Origin: Collinsella sp.
GTDB lineage: Bacteria > Actinomycetota > Coriobacteriia > Coriobacteriales > Coriobacteriaceae
Direction of reading: 5' to 3'
NCBI GenBank assembly: GCA_019419525.1
Contig: DXZU01000007.1
Span: 78,298 to 142,297, forward strand
Length of the DNA: 64,000 nt
Part shown: piece by piece, positions 15,926-24,887 of the stretch
Position numbering within the stretch: position 1 is the first letter of the stretch
Layout of the letters: each line of letters begins with the position of its first letter
Position numbers and translations under genes: made by a program
Notes under the pieces: generated by a model
The model's input: only the letters and a program-made list of their open reading frames with translations
Databases searched by the model: none
Told to the model about the DNA's origin: nothing

Positions 15926-17749
15926 ATGGACGCTGCGATTCAGTACATCTTGTACTTTGCCGTGCTCGTCGTCCTGGCCGTTCCGCTCGGTCGGTTCATG
16001 GCCCATATCATGGATGGCGAGCATACGTTCCTGTCGCCTGTGATTGCTCCTGTGGAGCGTGGCGTCTATCGTCTGCTTCGCATCGACGCGGCAGAGCAGA
16101 TGGGGTGTAGGCGCTATCTGGCGAGCGTGCTGGTCTTTTCGGGGATCGGCCTCGTGGCCCTTGTGGCACTCCAGGCGCTTCAGCCCTTCTTGCCAGGCAA
16201 TCCCCAGCACCTGCCGGGTGTGTCATGGGACCTGTCGTTCAATACGGCCGCTTCCTTCATAACCAACACCAATTGGCAATCCTATTCCGGTGAGACCACC
16301 CTGTCCTACCTTGTGCAGTTCATGGGCCTCACCGTGCAGAACTTCTTGTCCGCCGGCACCGGTATTGCGGTCATGTTCGCGCTCATCCGCGGTTTCCGTC
16401 AGGTCAAGGAGCAGGGTCTGGGTTCCTTCTGGGTCGACCTCACCCGCACCGTCCTGTATGTGCTCATCCCGCTGAACCTCGTGTTCGGCATCTGCCTGGC
16501 TGCCGGTGGCGTCATCTCCAACTTCCAGCCGGCTCAGAAGGCTGAGCTCGTAGAGTCCGTCGCTGTCCAGCCTAATGCAGACGGCGGCTGGAGCGTCATC
16601 GACGGCGCCCAGATCGAGGGCGATACGGTCAAGGTCGACGGCAAGGTTGTCGAGGGCGCGCGCGTGGTCACCGAGCAGTTCCTGCCCCAGGGTCCTGCGG
16701 CTCCTCAGGTCGCCATCAAGCAGTCCGGTACCAACGGCGGCGGCTTCTTCGGCGTGAACTCCGCCCATCCGTATGAGAACCCCAGTGCCTTCACCAACAT
16801 CATCGAGATGACCAGCCTGCTGCTGATCCCGGCTGCCTGCTGCTTCACCTTCGGTATCGGCGTCAAGAACACCAAGCAGGGCAAGGCCATCTTCGCGGCG
16901 ATGCTTATCCTGCTCGTGGTCTTTACCGGCATCATCGCCGTTAACGAGCATATGGGTACGCCGCAGCTGGCCGATGGCGGAGCGGTCAACATCGAGATGA
17001 CCGATGGCCAGGCCGGCGGCAACATGGAGGGCAAGGAGAGCCGCTTCGGTATCGCCACCTCCTCCACGTGGTCGGCTTACACCACCGCCGCTTCCAACGG
17101 CTCGGTTAACTCCATGCACGACTCCTACACCCCGCTGGGCGGTTTTGTCCAGATGCTGCAGATGGCTCTGGGCGAGGTCGTCTTCGGCGGCGTGGGCTGC
17201 GGCCTGTACGGCATGATCGGCTTCGCCATCCTCACAGTGTTCATCGCCGGCCTTATGGTCGGCCGCACGCCCGAGTTCCTGGGCAAGAAGATCGAGCCGG
17301 GCGAGATGCGCTGGGCAGTTGTCCTGTGCCTGGCAACTCCGTTTGCCATTCTGGTGTGCTCGGCCATCGCCTGCATGGTGCCCGGTCTTGCCGACCAGCT
17401 CAACAATGGTGGCGCGCACGGCTTCTCCGAGGTGCTGTATGCCTTCACCTCATGCGGCGGCAACAACGGCTCGGCGTTTGCAGGCATGAACTGCAACATT
17501 CCCTGGATCAACGTCATGCTCGGCCTCGAGATGCTGTTCGCCCGCTTCATGCCCATCATCGGTACGCTGGCTATCGCTGGCTCGCTGGCCAAGAAGGGTA
17601 AGGTCGCCGAGAGCGCCGGTACCCTGTCTACCACCAACGGCATGTTCGTATTCCTGCTCGTGTTCATCGTTCTGCTGATCGGTGCCCTGAGCTTCTTCCC
17701 GGCCCTGGCGCTTGGCCCCGTTGCCGAGTTCTTTCAGATGATTGCGTAA
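15926..17749 (+). CDS. kdpA: KdpA, potassium-binding channel subunit
   Basis: The membrane subunit of the high-affinity K+ pump that carries the selectivity filter, 607 aa, related to Trk/Ktr channels. Filter-like loops are visible: FITNTNWQSY, GTNGGGFFGVNSAHP and TSCGGNNGSAF. An insertion with charged residues lies around residues 200-260, outside the membrane. It is the second gene of kdpFABC; the kdpB ribosome site overlaps its stop codon. Confidence 0.96.
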   Translation: MDAAIQYILYFAVLVVLAVPLGRFMAHIMDGEHTFLSPVIAPVERGVYRLLRIDAAEQMGCRRYLASVLVFSGIGLVALVALQALQPFLPGNPQHLPGVSWDLSFNTAASFITNTNWQSYSGETTLSYLVQFMGLTVQNFLSAGTGIAVMFALIRGFRQVKEQGLGSFWVDLTRTVLYVLIPLNLVFGICLAAGGVISNFQPAQKAELVESVAVQPNADGGWSVIDGAQIEGDTVKVDGKVVEGARVVTEQFLPQGPAAPQVAIKQSGTNGGGFFGVNSAHPYENPSAFTNIIEMTSLLLIPAACCFTFGIGVKNTKQGKAIFAAMLILLVVFTGIIAVNEHMGTPQLADGGAVNIEMTDGQAGGNMEGKESRFGIATSSTWSAYTTAASNGSVNSMHDSYTPLGGFVQMLQMALGEVVFGGVGCGLYGMIGFAILTVFIAGLMVGRTPEFLGKKIEPGEMRWAVVLCLATPFAILVCSAIACMVPGLADQLNNGGAHGFSEVLYAFTSCGGNNGSAFAGMNCNIPWINVMLGLEMLFARFMPIIGTLAIAGSLAKKGKVAESAGTLSTTNGMFVFLLVFIVLLIGALSFFPALALGPVAEFFQMIA

Positions 17750-17765
17750 AGGAGGGCGCAGATTT

Positions 17766-19826
17766 ATGGCTATGCAAAAAGACATGATGGGCCGCGCGGT
17801 CCGCGACTCGTTTGCCAAGCTGGATCCTCGCGTCCAGATTCAAAACCCGGTCATGTTCCTGGTGTGGCTTTCCGCCGTCATGACCTCCGTCCTGGCCGTC
17901 GCTTCCATTTTCGGTGTGCAGGACGCGGGTGTGCCCACCTACTATGTGGTCGCCATCGCGGTCATCCTGTGGCTCACCGACCTGTTCTCGAACTTCGCCG
18001 AGGCGCTTGCCGAGGGCCGCGGTAAGGCCCAGGCCGATTCCCTGCGTGCGGCCAAGAAGGATGTCGAGGCCCATCGCATCGAGTCCGTTGAGGGCAAGGA
18101 GCACTTCATCGTCGTTCCCGGCACCGAGCTCACGCGCGGCGACCTGGTGATCGTACGCGCCGGAGAGCAGATTCCCGGCGACGGCGACGTCATCGAGGGC
18201 GCTGCCTCCGTTGACGAGTCCGCCATCACCGGCGAGTCCGCCCCTGTGGTCCGCGAGGCCGGCGGCGACCGCTCTGCCGTTACCGGCGGTACCACGGTGC
18301 TGTCCGACTGGATCATCGTCAAGATCTCCAGTGAGCCCGGCCAGAGCTTCCTGGACAAGATGATCGCGATGGTCGAGGGTGCCGCGCGCAAGAAGACCCC
18401 TAACGAGATCGCTCTGGAGATCTTCCTGGTGGCCCTCTCCATCGTCTTTATCCTGGTCACGCTGGCCCTGTATTGTTACTCCTGCTTCTCGGTCGGTCTT
18501 AACGACATGGACAACCCCACGGCCGTGACCACGCTCGTGGCGCTGCTCGTGTGCCTGGCTCCCACTACCATCGGCGCCCTTCTGTCCGCCATCGGCATCG
18601 CCGGCATGAGCCGTCTGAACGAGGCCAACGTGCTGGCCATGTCCGGCCGCGCCATCGAGGCCGCCGGCGACGTCGACATCCTCATGCTCGACAAGACCGG
18701 TACCATCACCCTGGGTAACCGCCAAGCCGCCGAGTTCATCCCGGTCGACGGCGTCGATCCCGCGGAGCTGGCCGATGCCGCCCAGCTTTCCTCGCTGGCC
18801 GACGAGACCCCCGAGGGCCGTTCCATCGTCGTACTCGCCAAGGAGCAGTTCGGCCTGCGCGGCCGCACGCTCGAGGATAAGGGCATGGAGTTCATCCCGT
18901 TCACCGCGGCAACGCGTATGTCCGGCGTGAACTACGAGGGCAATGAGATCCGCAAGGGCGCTGCCGATTCCGTGCGCACCTATGTGGAGGCAGCCGGCGG
19001 CGTGTTCTCCCAGGAGTGCGACGAGGCCGTCGAGCGCATCGCCAAGGCCGGCGGCACCCCGCTGGTCGTGACCAAGAACTGCCGCGTGCTGGGCGTTGTG
19101 TACCTCAAGGACATCATCAAGTCCGGCGTTAAGGAGAAGTTCGCCGACCTGCGCAAGATGGGCATCAAGACCATCATGGTGACGGGCGACAACCCGCTCA
19201 CCGCCGCGGCAATCGCCGCCGAGGCCGGCGTTGACGACTTCCTGGCCGAGGCCACCCCTGAAGGCAAGCTCGAGAAGATCCGCGAGTTCCAGCGTGAGGG
19301 CCACCTGGTCGCCATGACCGGCGACGGCACCAACGACGCGCCCGCTCTGGCCCAGGCCGACGTCGCCGTGGCCATGAACACGGGCACCCAGGCCGCCAAG
19401 GAGGCCGGTAACATGGTCGATCTCGACTCCAACCCCACCAAGCTCATCGAGGTCGTGCGTATTGGCAAGCAGCTGCTCATGACCCGCGGTTCGCTCACGA
19501 CCTTCTCAGTGGCCAACGACGTGGCGAAGTACTTCGCTATCATTCCGGCCCTGTTCTCGCCAATCTACCCCGGGTTGGACGCCCTCAACATCCTGGGGCT
19601 CACCAGCCCGTTGTCTGCCGTGCTGTCCGCCATCATCTACAACGCGTTGGTCATCGTCGCGCTGATTCCTGCCGCCCTGAAAGGCGTGAAGTACCGCGAG
19701 CTTTCGTCCGGCCAGCTGCTGACCCACAACCTGCTGGTGTGGGGTCTGGGCGGTATCGTGGCGCCGTTCGTATTCATCAAGATTATCGACATGCTGCTGG
19801 CCTTGTTCGGCATTGGCATGATGTAG
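17766..19826 (+). CDS. kdpB: KdpB, P-type ATPase subunit
   Basis: The catalytic ATPase subunit, 686 aa. The phosphorylation motif is MLDKTGTITLGN, the actuator motif is the TGES-type AITGESAP, the hinge is MVTGDN, and a late GDGTNDAPAL completes the set. The ATG at 17766 has AAAGGAGGG upstream; the in-frame start at 17742 lies inside kdpA. It is part of kdpFABC. Confidence 0.97.
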   Translation: MAMQKDMMGRAVRDSFAKLDPRVQIQNPVMFLVWLSAVMTSVLAVASIFGVQDAGVPTYYVVAIAVILWLTDLFSNFAEALAEGRGKAQADSLRAAKKDVEAHRIESVEGKEHFIVVPGTELTRGDLVIVRAGEQIPGDGDVIEGAASVDESAITGESAPVVREAGGDRSAVTGGTTVLSDWIIVKISSEPGQSFLDKMIAMVEGAARKKTPNEIALEIFLVALSIVFILVTLALYCYSCFSVGLNDMDNPTAVTTLVALLVCLAPTTIGALLSAIGIAGMSRLNEANVLAMSGRAIEAAGDVDILMLDKTGTITLGNRQAAEFIPVDGVDPAELADAAQLSSLADETPEGRSIVVLAKEQFGLRGRTLEDKGMEFIPFTAATRMSGVNYEGNEIRKGAADSVRTYVEAAGGVFSQECDEAVERIAKAGGTPLVVTKNCRVLGVVYLKDIIKSGVKEKFADLRKMGIKTIMVTGDNPLTAAAIAAEAGVDDFLAEATPEGKLEKIREFQREGHLVAMTGDGTNDAPALAQADVAVAMNTGTQAAKEAGNMVDLDSNPTKLIEVVRIGKQLLMTRGSLTTFSVANDVAKYFAIIPALFSPIYPGLDALNILGLTSPLSAVLSAIIYNALVIVALIPAALKGVKYRELSSGQLLTHNLLVWGLGGIVAPFVFIKIIDMLLALFGIGMM

Positions 19827-19838
19827 ACGGAGGTTTGT

Positions 19839-20429
19839 ATGTTCAAAGGTGTTGCATCGCGCGCACTGGGCGTGTTCGCGCTGTTTACCGTTGTCTGCGG
19901 CCTGGGCTATACGCTCGTCGTGACCGGCATCGCCCAGGTTGCGTTCCCGTACCAGGCGAACGGATCGCTCATCAAGGTCGACGGCAAGGTTGTGGGTTCC
20001 GAGCTCATCGGCCAGAACTTCGATGATGAAGCCCACATGTGGGGTCGTATCCAGAACGTGTCAATTGTCGAAGGCGAAGACGGCGAGCTTATGGCGTATG
20101 GTGCTCCGTCCAACCTGTCCCCGGCGAGTGAGGAGTATCGGCGGCTTGTGGACGCGCGCGTGAAGAAGATCCGCGCTGCCAACCCCGATGCCGATATGGA
20201 CGCTGTGCCCGTCGACCTGGTGACGTGTTCGGGGTCCGGCCTCGACCCGGAGATCTCTCCGGATGCCGCCGAGTACCAGGTCCCGCGCCTTGCCAAGGCC
20301 ACGGGCAAAAGTAAGGACGAGGTGCGCGACATCATCGCCGCGTGCACCAAGGGCCGTTTCCTCGGCGTGTTCGGCGAGCCCACGGTTAACGTGCTCAAGG
20401 TGAACCTTATGCTGGACGGCGCGCTGTAG
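19839..20429 (+). CDS. kdpC: KdpC, K+-ATPase accessory subunit
   Basis: A single-span subunit, 196 aa, with an N-terminal membrane helix (about residues 10-35) and a periplasmic-side domain. Family segments: SELIGQNF, CSGSGLDPEISPDAA, QVPRLAKATG and the C-terminal FGEPTVNVLKVN. ACGGAGG precedes the ATG. Last gene of kdpFABC. Confidence 0.95.
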   Translation: MFKGVASRALGVFALFTVVCGLGYTLVVTGIAQVAFPYQANGSLIKVDGKVVGSELIGQNFDDEAHMWGRIQNVSIVEGEDGELMAYGAPSNLSPASEEYRRLVDARVKKIRAANPDADMDAVPVDLVTCSGSGLDPEISPDAAEYQVPRLAKATGKSKDEVRDIIAACTKGRFLGVFGEPTVNVLKVNLMLDGAL

Positions 20430-20492
20430 GTGAGGGAGTGGCGGATGAGGGCATGACTGACTATCTGAGCCCTCAATTCCACCCCGCCCATC

Positions 20493-20559
20493 AGTTGCGG
20501 TGAAATACGGACTGTTTTAGCTGTCAAAGGCCTTATCTACTCCGTATTCCACCGCAACT
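20493..20559. repeat. Palindrome family with AGTTGCGGTGGAATA arm, copy 2
   Basis: Arms 20493-20511 and 20541-20559 with one mismatch (A at 20503). Nearly identical to copy 1 including its loop and about 45 bases to the left. Sits after kdpC and is followed by six T, so it may terminate kdpFABC. Confidence 0.85.
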
Positions 20560-20677
20560 TTTTTGTGAGGGTTGGGATTGAAGGTGAGGAGTGCGAGCGA
20601 GTGCAGATATGGCGGTTGCTGATACGATAGGTACGTTAGCAACTGCCGCCGAGCGGCTCAAACGAAAGGAACCCTGT

Positions 20678-22627
20678 ATGGAGTCTTCCGCCTACCCGAT
20701 GCTCTTTAGCCCGATCAAGGTCGGTACGACCGAGGTCAAGAACCGCGTCTTTATGCCGCCGGTGTCCACGAACCTGGCCGATCATGGCTATGTGACCGAC
20801 GACTTGGTTGATCATTACCGTGCCCGTGCCAAGGGCGGCGTGGGCCTCATCATTACCGAGGTCGTGACGGTCGAGCCCACCTATACCTATCTGCCGGGTG
20901 ACATGTGCTGCTACGACGACACGTTTATCCCCGGCTGGGAAAAGCTCGCCGCAGCCGTCCACGAGTATGGCTGCAAGATCATGCCGCAGCTCTTCCATCC
21001 CGCCTACATGGCCTTTAACATTCCGGGCACGCCGCGCCTGATCGCTCCGTCCTTTGTGGGCCCGTCCTATGCCCGCGAGGCGCCGCGCCCCATCACGGTC
21101 GATGAGATCCACGAGCTCACGCATCAGTTTGGTGACGCTGCTGTGCGCATGCAGAAGGCCGGTGTCGACGGCGTCGAGGTCCATGCGGCACACGCCCACG
21201 GCATGCTCGGCGGCTTTTTGACCCCGCTCTATAACAAGCGCACCGACGAGTACGGCGGCTCGCTCGACGCCCGCATGCGCTTCCTGCTCGAGGTCATCGC
21301 CGAGATTCGCGAGCGCTGCGGCAAGGACTTTATCATCGACGTCCGTATCTCGGGCGACGAGTACACCGATGGCGGCCTGACCCTCAACGACATGATCTAT
21401 GTCTCGCGTCGCTTGGAGAAGGCCGGCGTCGACATGATCCACGTGTCGGGCGGCACTACCATCAAGCGCGGCTCCGCCATTCCCGCCGCCGGTACGCAGC
21501 AGGCCTCGCACGCCGCCTGCTCGCGCGAGATCAAGAAGCATGTGAATATTCCCGTTGCCACGGTCGGCCGCATCAACGAGGCATGGATTGCCGAGGAACT
21601 GATCGAGGACGGCGCCGCCGACATCTGCATGATGGGCCGTGCCAATCTGTGCGATGCCGAGTTCTGCAATAAGGCCGCTGCCGGCAACACCGACGACATC
21701 CGCCCCTGCATCGGCTGTTTGCGCTGCCTGAACGGCATTATGTTTGGCAAGCGCATCTCCTGCACCGTCAACCCGGACGTGGAGCGCGACGAGGCCGGCT
21801 ACGAGCCTGCCGCCGAGGCCAAGAACGTGCTCGTTGTGGGCGCTGGTCCTGCGGGCATGGAGGCAGCCTACATTGCCGCCAAGCGCGGCCATAACGTGGT
21901 GCTCGTGGATAAGCAGGACGAGCCGGGCGGCGAGATGCGCATTGCGGCCGTTCCGCCGGCAAAGCAGGAGCTCACGCGCGTGATCAAGTATCAGTACCGT
22001 CGCCTGGCCGAGGCCGGCGTCACGTGCGTCTTTGGTACCGAGCTTTCGGCCGAGGACATCCAGCGCGACTACGCGGGCTACGAGGTTGTCCTGGCTTATG
22101 GCGCCGAACCCATCGCCCCGGCCTTTATGCAGGGATTTAAGCAGGTCATGACGGCTGACGACCTGCTGGGTGGCAAGGCTTTCCCGGGCAAGAAGATCGT
22201 CATTGTGGGCGGCGGCACCGTTGGTTGCGAGACGGCCGATTACCTGGCCCCGTTGGTCAACGACCTGTCGCCGGCCAACCGCGATGTCACCGTCATCGAG
22301 ATGACCAAGACGCTCGCCGCCAACGAGGGCGGCGCCGGCCGCGCGGTGCTCATCACGCGCATGCTCTCCAAGGGTGTTCACGTGCTGACCGAGGCCAAGG
22401 TGACCGAGATTACCGAGGACACCATCAGTTACGAAAAGGACGGCGAGGTCCACACCATCGCCGACGCCGACACGCTGGTGCTTGCCATGGGCTATCGTCC
22501 CAACACCAAGCTGGCCGACGACCTGGCGGCAGCCGGCGTTACCACCCACGTGCTGGGCGATGCCAACAAGTGCGGTAACATTCGCGACGCCATCGGCGAT
22601 GGCTACAAGGTTGCCTGCGAGCTCTAG
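20678..22627 (+). CDS. Old-yellow-enzyme / 2-enoate-reductase-type flavoprotein
   Basis: A 649-aa oxidoreductase of the 2,4-dienoyl-CoA reductase / 2-enoate reductase / BaiCD-BaiH group. It has an N-terminal FMN TIM barrel (residues 1-340; VHAAHAHGML and RTDEYGGSLDAR are typical), a 4Fe-4S motif CIGCLRCLNG with a fourth Cys in ISCTVNP, an FAD-binding VGAGPAGMEAA and an NAD(P)-binding VGGGTVGCETA. It reduces activated C=C bonds; bile acid, cinnamate-like or enoyl-CoA substrates are all possible. The start at 20678 follows GAAAGGAA; the frame from 20591 is an unsupported extension. It is monocistronic. Confidence 0.9.
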   Translation: MESSAYPMLFSPIKVGTTEVKNRVFMPPVSTNLADHGYVTDDLVDHYRARAKGGVGLIITEVVTVEPTYTYLPGDMCCYDDTFIPGWEKLAAAVHEYGCKIMPQLFHPAYMAFNIPGTPRLIAPSFVGPSYAREAPRPITVDEIHELTHQFGDAAVRMQKAGVDGVEVHAAHAHGMLGGFLTPLYNKRTDEYGGSLDARMRFLLEVIAEIRERCGKDFIIDVRISGDEYTDGGLTLNDMIYVSRRLEKAGVDMIHVSGGTTIKRGSAIPAAGTQQASHAACSREIKKHVNIPVATVGRINEAWIAEELIEDGAADICMMGRANLCDAEFCNKAAAGNTDDIRPCIGCLRCLNGIMFGKRISCTVNPDVERDEAGYEPAAEAKNVLVVGAGPAGMEAAYIAAKRGHNVVLVDKQDEPGGEMRIAAVPPAKQELTRVIKYQYRRLAEAGVTCVFGTELSAEDIQRDYAGYEVVLAYGAEPIAPAFMQGFKQVMTADDLLGGKAFPGKKIVIVGGGTVGCETADYLAPLVNDLSPANRDVTVIEMTKTLAANEGGAGRAVLITRMLSKGVHVLTEAKVTEITEDTISYEKDGEVHTIADADTLVLAMGYRPNTKLADDLAAAGVTTHVLGDANKCGNIRDAIGDGYKVACEL

Positions 22628-22658
22628 TTAACCCCTTTGCACCAATCGATTGCAAAAA

Positions 22659-22692
22659 GCGGCGGCTGCCCTGTGTGTTGGGCAGCCGCCGC
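22659..22692. terminator. Bidirectional terminator after the flavoenzyme
   Basis: A 13-bp GC-rich stem (22659-22671 with 22680-22692). CAAAAA on its left gives the T tract for leftward transcripts; rightward the tract is weak (TGCGTTTTG). Confidence 0.75.
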
Positions 22693-22726
22693 CTGCGTTT
22701 TGCCAAAGAAAGATTATTGTCGGGCC

Positions 22727-22983
22727 CTAAATGCCTTTTGTTTCTGCTCCCTCCGCAATCATGTTGCGGTTGTAGACCAGGTGCAGATACATCGCATCGT
22801 GAGCGGCGGTGGGGCTGTGCGCCTCGATGGCGTCGGCCACACCGCGGTGCGTGCGGATGGTCTCCTCGACGAGCCTTTTGCCCGTTACATCGATAAAGAG
22901 GGGAACGGATGCCTTGAGCACACTCATCAGACGGGTAACGACGAGGTTTCCGCCATCCAAGGTGGCTACATGGAGTAGCGCCC
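22727..22983 (-). pseudogene. C-terminal remnant of a GntR/FCD regulator
   Basis: About 85 codons in one frame, ending in a fragment that looks like the last helices of an FCD-type GntR regulator (ALLHVATLDG, THRGVADAI, HSPTAAHDAM, HLVYNRNMI). An in-frame TGA lies directly upstream and no wHTH or first FCD half exists on this strand between here and 23228. A strong ribosome site and ATG at about 22986 start a different frame, so the remnant is probably not translated as such. Confidence 0.65.
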
Positions 22984-23026
22984 ATGCGCATCAAATATCT
23001 CCTCTCATAGATGCGCGGCACAAAGA

Positions 23027-23057
23027 GCCCCGAGCTCACACGAGCTCGGGGCCTTTT
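23027..23057. terminator. Hairpin terminator
   Basis: A perfect 11-bp stem (23027-23037 with 23042-23052), ACAC loop, and CTTTTTCG on the right; leftward it is followed by TCTTTGTG, so it could end the ATPase transcript. Confidence 0.65.
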
Positions 23058-23080
23058 TCGTCTGGATTGGGGACGCATAG

Positions 23081-23209
23081 CCGGACGAAAACAATTTGCG
23101 TCTGGTAATAAGCGTACGAAAGCGCAATTTACGTCTTAATTTCGGACGCAAATCAAGACGAAAACCGTTTACGTCTGCTTTAAATCCGTACGAAAACGGT
23201 TTTCGTCTT
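23081..23209. repeat. Cluster of related small palindromes (GACGAAAA units)
   Basis: About 130 bases built from variants of GACGAAA and TTTACGTCT. The strongest element is a perfect 14-bp inverted repeat, 23155-23168 with 23196-23209, enclosing a smaller stem; weaker hairpins pair 23081-23087 with 23099-23105 and 23110-23116 with 23130-23137. It starts 19 bases downstream of the ATPase stop, so it would form the 3' end of that transcript. Units are uneven in length, so it is not a CRISPR array. Confidence 0.7.
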
Positions 23210-23227
23210 GCAGGGCAGTTGTCGTTT

Positions 23228-24319
23228 CTACAGTTCAACTTCCAGTTCGGCTTTGTGCTCGTAGAGGTAGTCGCGCATGTAGGGGATGGCAAATGAGACC
23301 TTGCCGTACGAAGGAGCCTCGATAATCGATTCTCTTAACAGGCGGCTGCGGACGGAGCTCACCTGTTGAGGCGTTTTGTTTAGGGCATCGGCAACCATGC
23401 TGGTCGAGCTCGTCTGCCCCAAAGACGCCATGCTCAGCAGATAAGCGATGCACGTGGGCGGAATGCGCTGCAGCGCGGGCTCAATCACCATGGCGCAGAA
23501 GCGTTCGCGTGCCGTTGCAATGCCACGCTCGGCTTCTTCTTCTCCAATAATCGCTGTATGTGCGCGTCTTGCCAACTGCCATGCGTAGTATCCAACGAGT
23601 TGGATCATGAAAGGATAGCCTTGCGTTGCCTCGGCAAGTTGGCCGGCAATACCTGGCTGCAACTCCATGCCAGACGCTTCAATGGTTTCCTCGAGGGAGT
23701 ACGACACTTCGGTTACTGCCACAGCCTTCAGATCAAAGGGGAGGGCACGGCGCAAAAACGTAAGTGTCTTTCCGTTGATGATGCTTTCAATCATCGAAGG
23801 CAGCCCAGCAAAAACAAAGGCGATATCAAGGTCTTCGCCGATAACCTGCTGAATCGCAATGGAGAGCGTTCGGACCTCATCGAGCTCTGCGTCTTGAACC
23901 TCGTCGAGAGTGATGAGCAGGCCATTTCCATTCTTGGATATTGTCTGTCTCATGGCGTCGCGTAGCGATGGGCCGATTCGCTCAATATCTATGCTGCCGA
24001 TGGATATGCCAGCTACGGTGGGCTCAAATCTGGCGTGTTTGGCCTGGAATTTGGGCTGCAGCTGTTCGAGAATGCGCTGGCAAAGTCCCTCGGTTGCGAC
24101 CTCTTTTATGACCGTCCAGCCACGGCTTTGCGCCAAACGTGAGCACTCGTCAAGGAGGACCGTCTTGCCCGTTCCACGGACGCCGGCTATGCGCATTAGG
24201 CGCCCCGGGGCACCAGGCCCGTTGACGAGGCCCTCATTGAATTCTTCGAGCACATCTTCGCGGCCGATAATCGTGGGAGGTGTTTTACCTGCTGTGGGCT
24301 TAAAAGGGTTTGTTTGCAT
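23228..24319 (-). CDS. Orphan AAA+ ATPase (archaeal-type STAND-like ATP-binding protein)
   Basis: A 363-aa protein with a P-loop AGVRGTGKT (about residues 45-53), a Walker B TLDEVQD, and a C-terminal wHTH-like region ending at MRDYLYEHK. This layout is typical of stand-alone 'ATP-binding proteins' related to archaeal ATPases and Orc1-like folds, whose function is mostly unknown; some belong to mobile or defence loci. AGGTGG favours the ATG at 24319 over the GTG at 24328. It is monocistronic, with an unusual phased repeat in its promoter region and a palindrome cluster after its stop. Confidence 0.75.
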   Translation of the reverse strand: MQTNPFKPTAGKTPPTIIGREDVLEEFNEGLVNGPGAPGRLMRIAGVRGTGKTVLLDECSRLAQSRGWTVIKEVATEGLCQRILEQLQPKFQAKHARFEPTVAGISIGSIDIERIGPSLRDAMRQTISKNGNGLLITLDEVQDAELDEVRTLSIAIQQVIGEDLDIAFVFAGLPSMIESIINGKTLTFLRRALPFDLKAVAVTEVSYSLEETIEASGMELQPGIAGQLAEATQGYPFMIQLVGYYAWQLARRAHTAIIGEEEAERGIATARERFCAMVIEPALQRIPPTCIAYLLSMASLGQTSSTSMVADALNKTPQQVSSVRSRLLRESIIEAPSYGKVSFAIPYMRDYLYEHKAELEVEL

Positions 24320-24340
24320 GTGAGCCACCTTTGCTCAAGA

Positions 24341-24400
24341 TATAGCAAGATATAGCAAAGTATAGCAAGATATAGCAAAGTATAGTGAGATATAGCAAAG
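24341..24400. repeat. Six 10-bp tandem units in the ATPase promoter region
   Basis: Six consecutive units of TATAGCAAGA or TATAGCAAAG (fifth unit TATAGTGAGA), exactly 10 bp each, starting 22 bases upstream of the ATPase ATG. On the minus strand they read CTTTGCTATA / TCTTGCTATA, so TGCTATACT or TGCTATATC, matching the extended -10 pattern TGnTATAnT, recurs once per helical turn. Confidence 0.9.
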
Positions 24401-24529
24401 TAAGCGCTACTCGCGGGTTTTGCGGTGGTGCTATTTTCCAAATGCCGCGCGGATAAAGCGCTGGGCGAACAGCTTGTTGGCAACTCACGAGGGCTCGGGG
24501 TGCCAATTTGGGGTGCAGTAGTGCTGCGC

Positions 24530-24685
24530 CACGAAAAGGGCCTATCTACTACGTTTAAGCCGCAAGGGTCAACCATAGCCGGCTATTTTGAAAATCGATA
24601 AGCTCTCTACCAGCGGTTTTGTTTTTGCACTTTTCAGCATGGTCTGGGCTCTCCGCGTTAACGTAGTAGATGGGCCCCTTTTGTG
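24530..24685. repeat. Long imperfect inverted repeat
   Basis: Arms of about 26 bp, 24530-24556 and 24660-24685, mostly matching, with about 100 bases between. The core GGCCTATCTACTACG resembles the loop of the AGTTGCGG family (GGCCTTATCTACTCCG). The stretch 24401-24887 between ATPase and GntR holds only this element, the next one and unassigned sequence. Confidence 0.7.
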
Positions 24686-24747
24686 GCAAGGGGCCGACCT
24701 GCGGCTCAGGGTAGCCAAAAAAGCCCCGTCCCAAAAAGACTGTTGGA

Positions 24748-24814
24748 AGTTGCGGTGGAATAGTTCCTGTTTTTGCTGCTGAAGGCTTTGAGCAGGAACT
24801 ATTCCACCGCAACT
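24748..24814. repeat. Palindrome family with AGTTGCGGTGGAATA arm, copy 3
   Basis: Perfect 22-bp arms (24748-24769 with 24793-24814). The outer 15 bases of each arm equal copies 1 and 2, but the inner part is GTTCCTG/CAGGAAC in place of CGGA/TCCG: both sides have changed together and pairing is kept. Confidence 0.88.
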
Positions 24815-24887
24815 TATGAGGGGGCGGGGGATGCGATAGTATTACGTGGTGCTATTCGACAAACCGTGGGCTTCATTCGAGGGCTTT

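Noticed and set aside
20678..22627. Assigning the flavoenzyme as a bile acid BaiCD/BaiH
   Set aside because: Family level only; no other bai genes are in the window and the fold serves many substrates.
23081..23209. Repeated GACGAAAA units as a CRISPR array
   Set aside because: Units vary in length and sequence, overlap as hairpins, and no cas gene is near.
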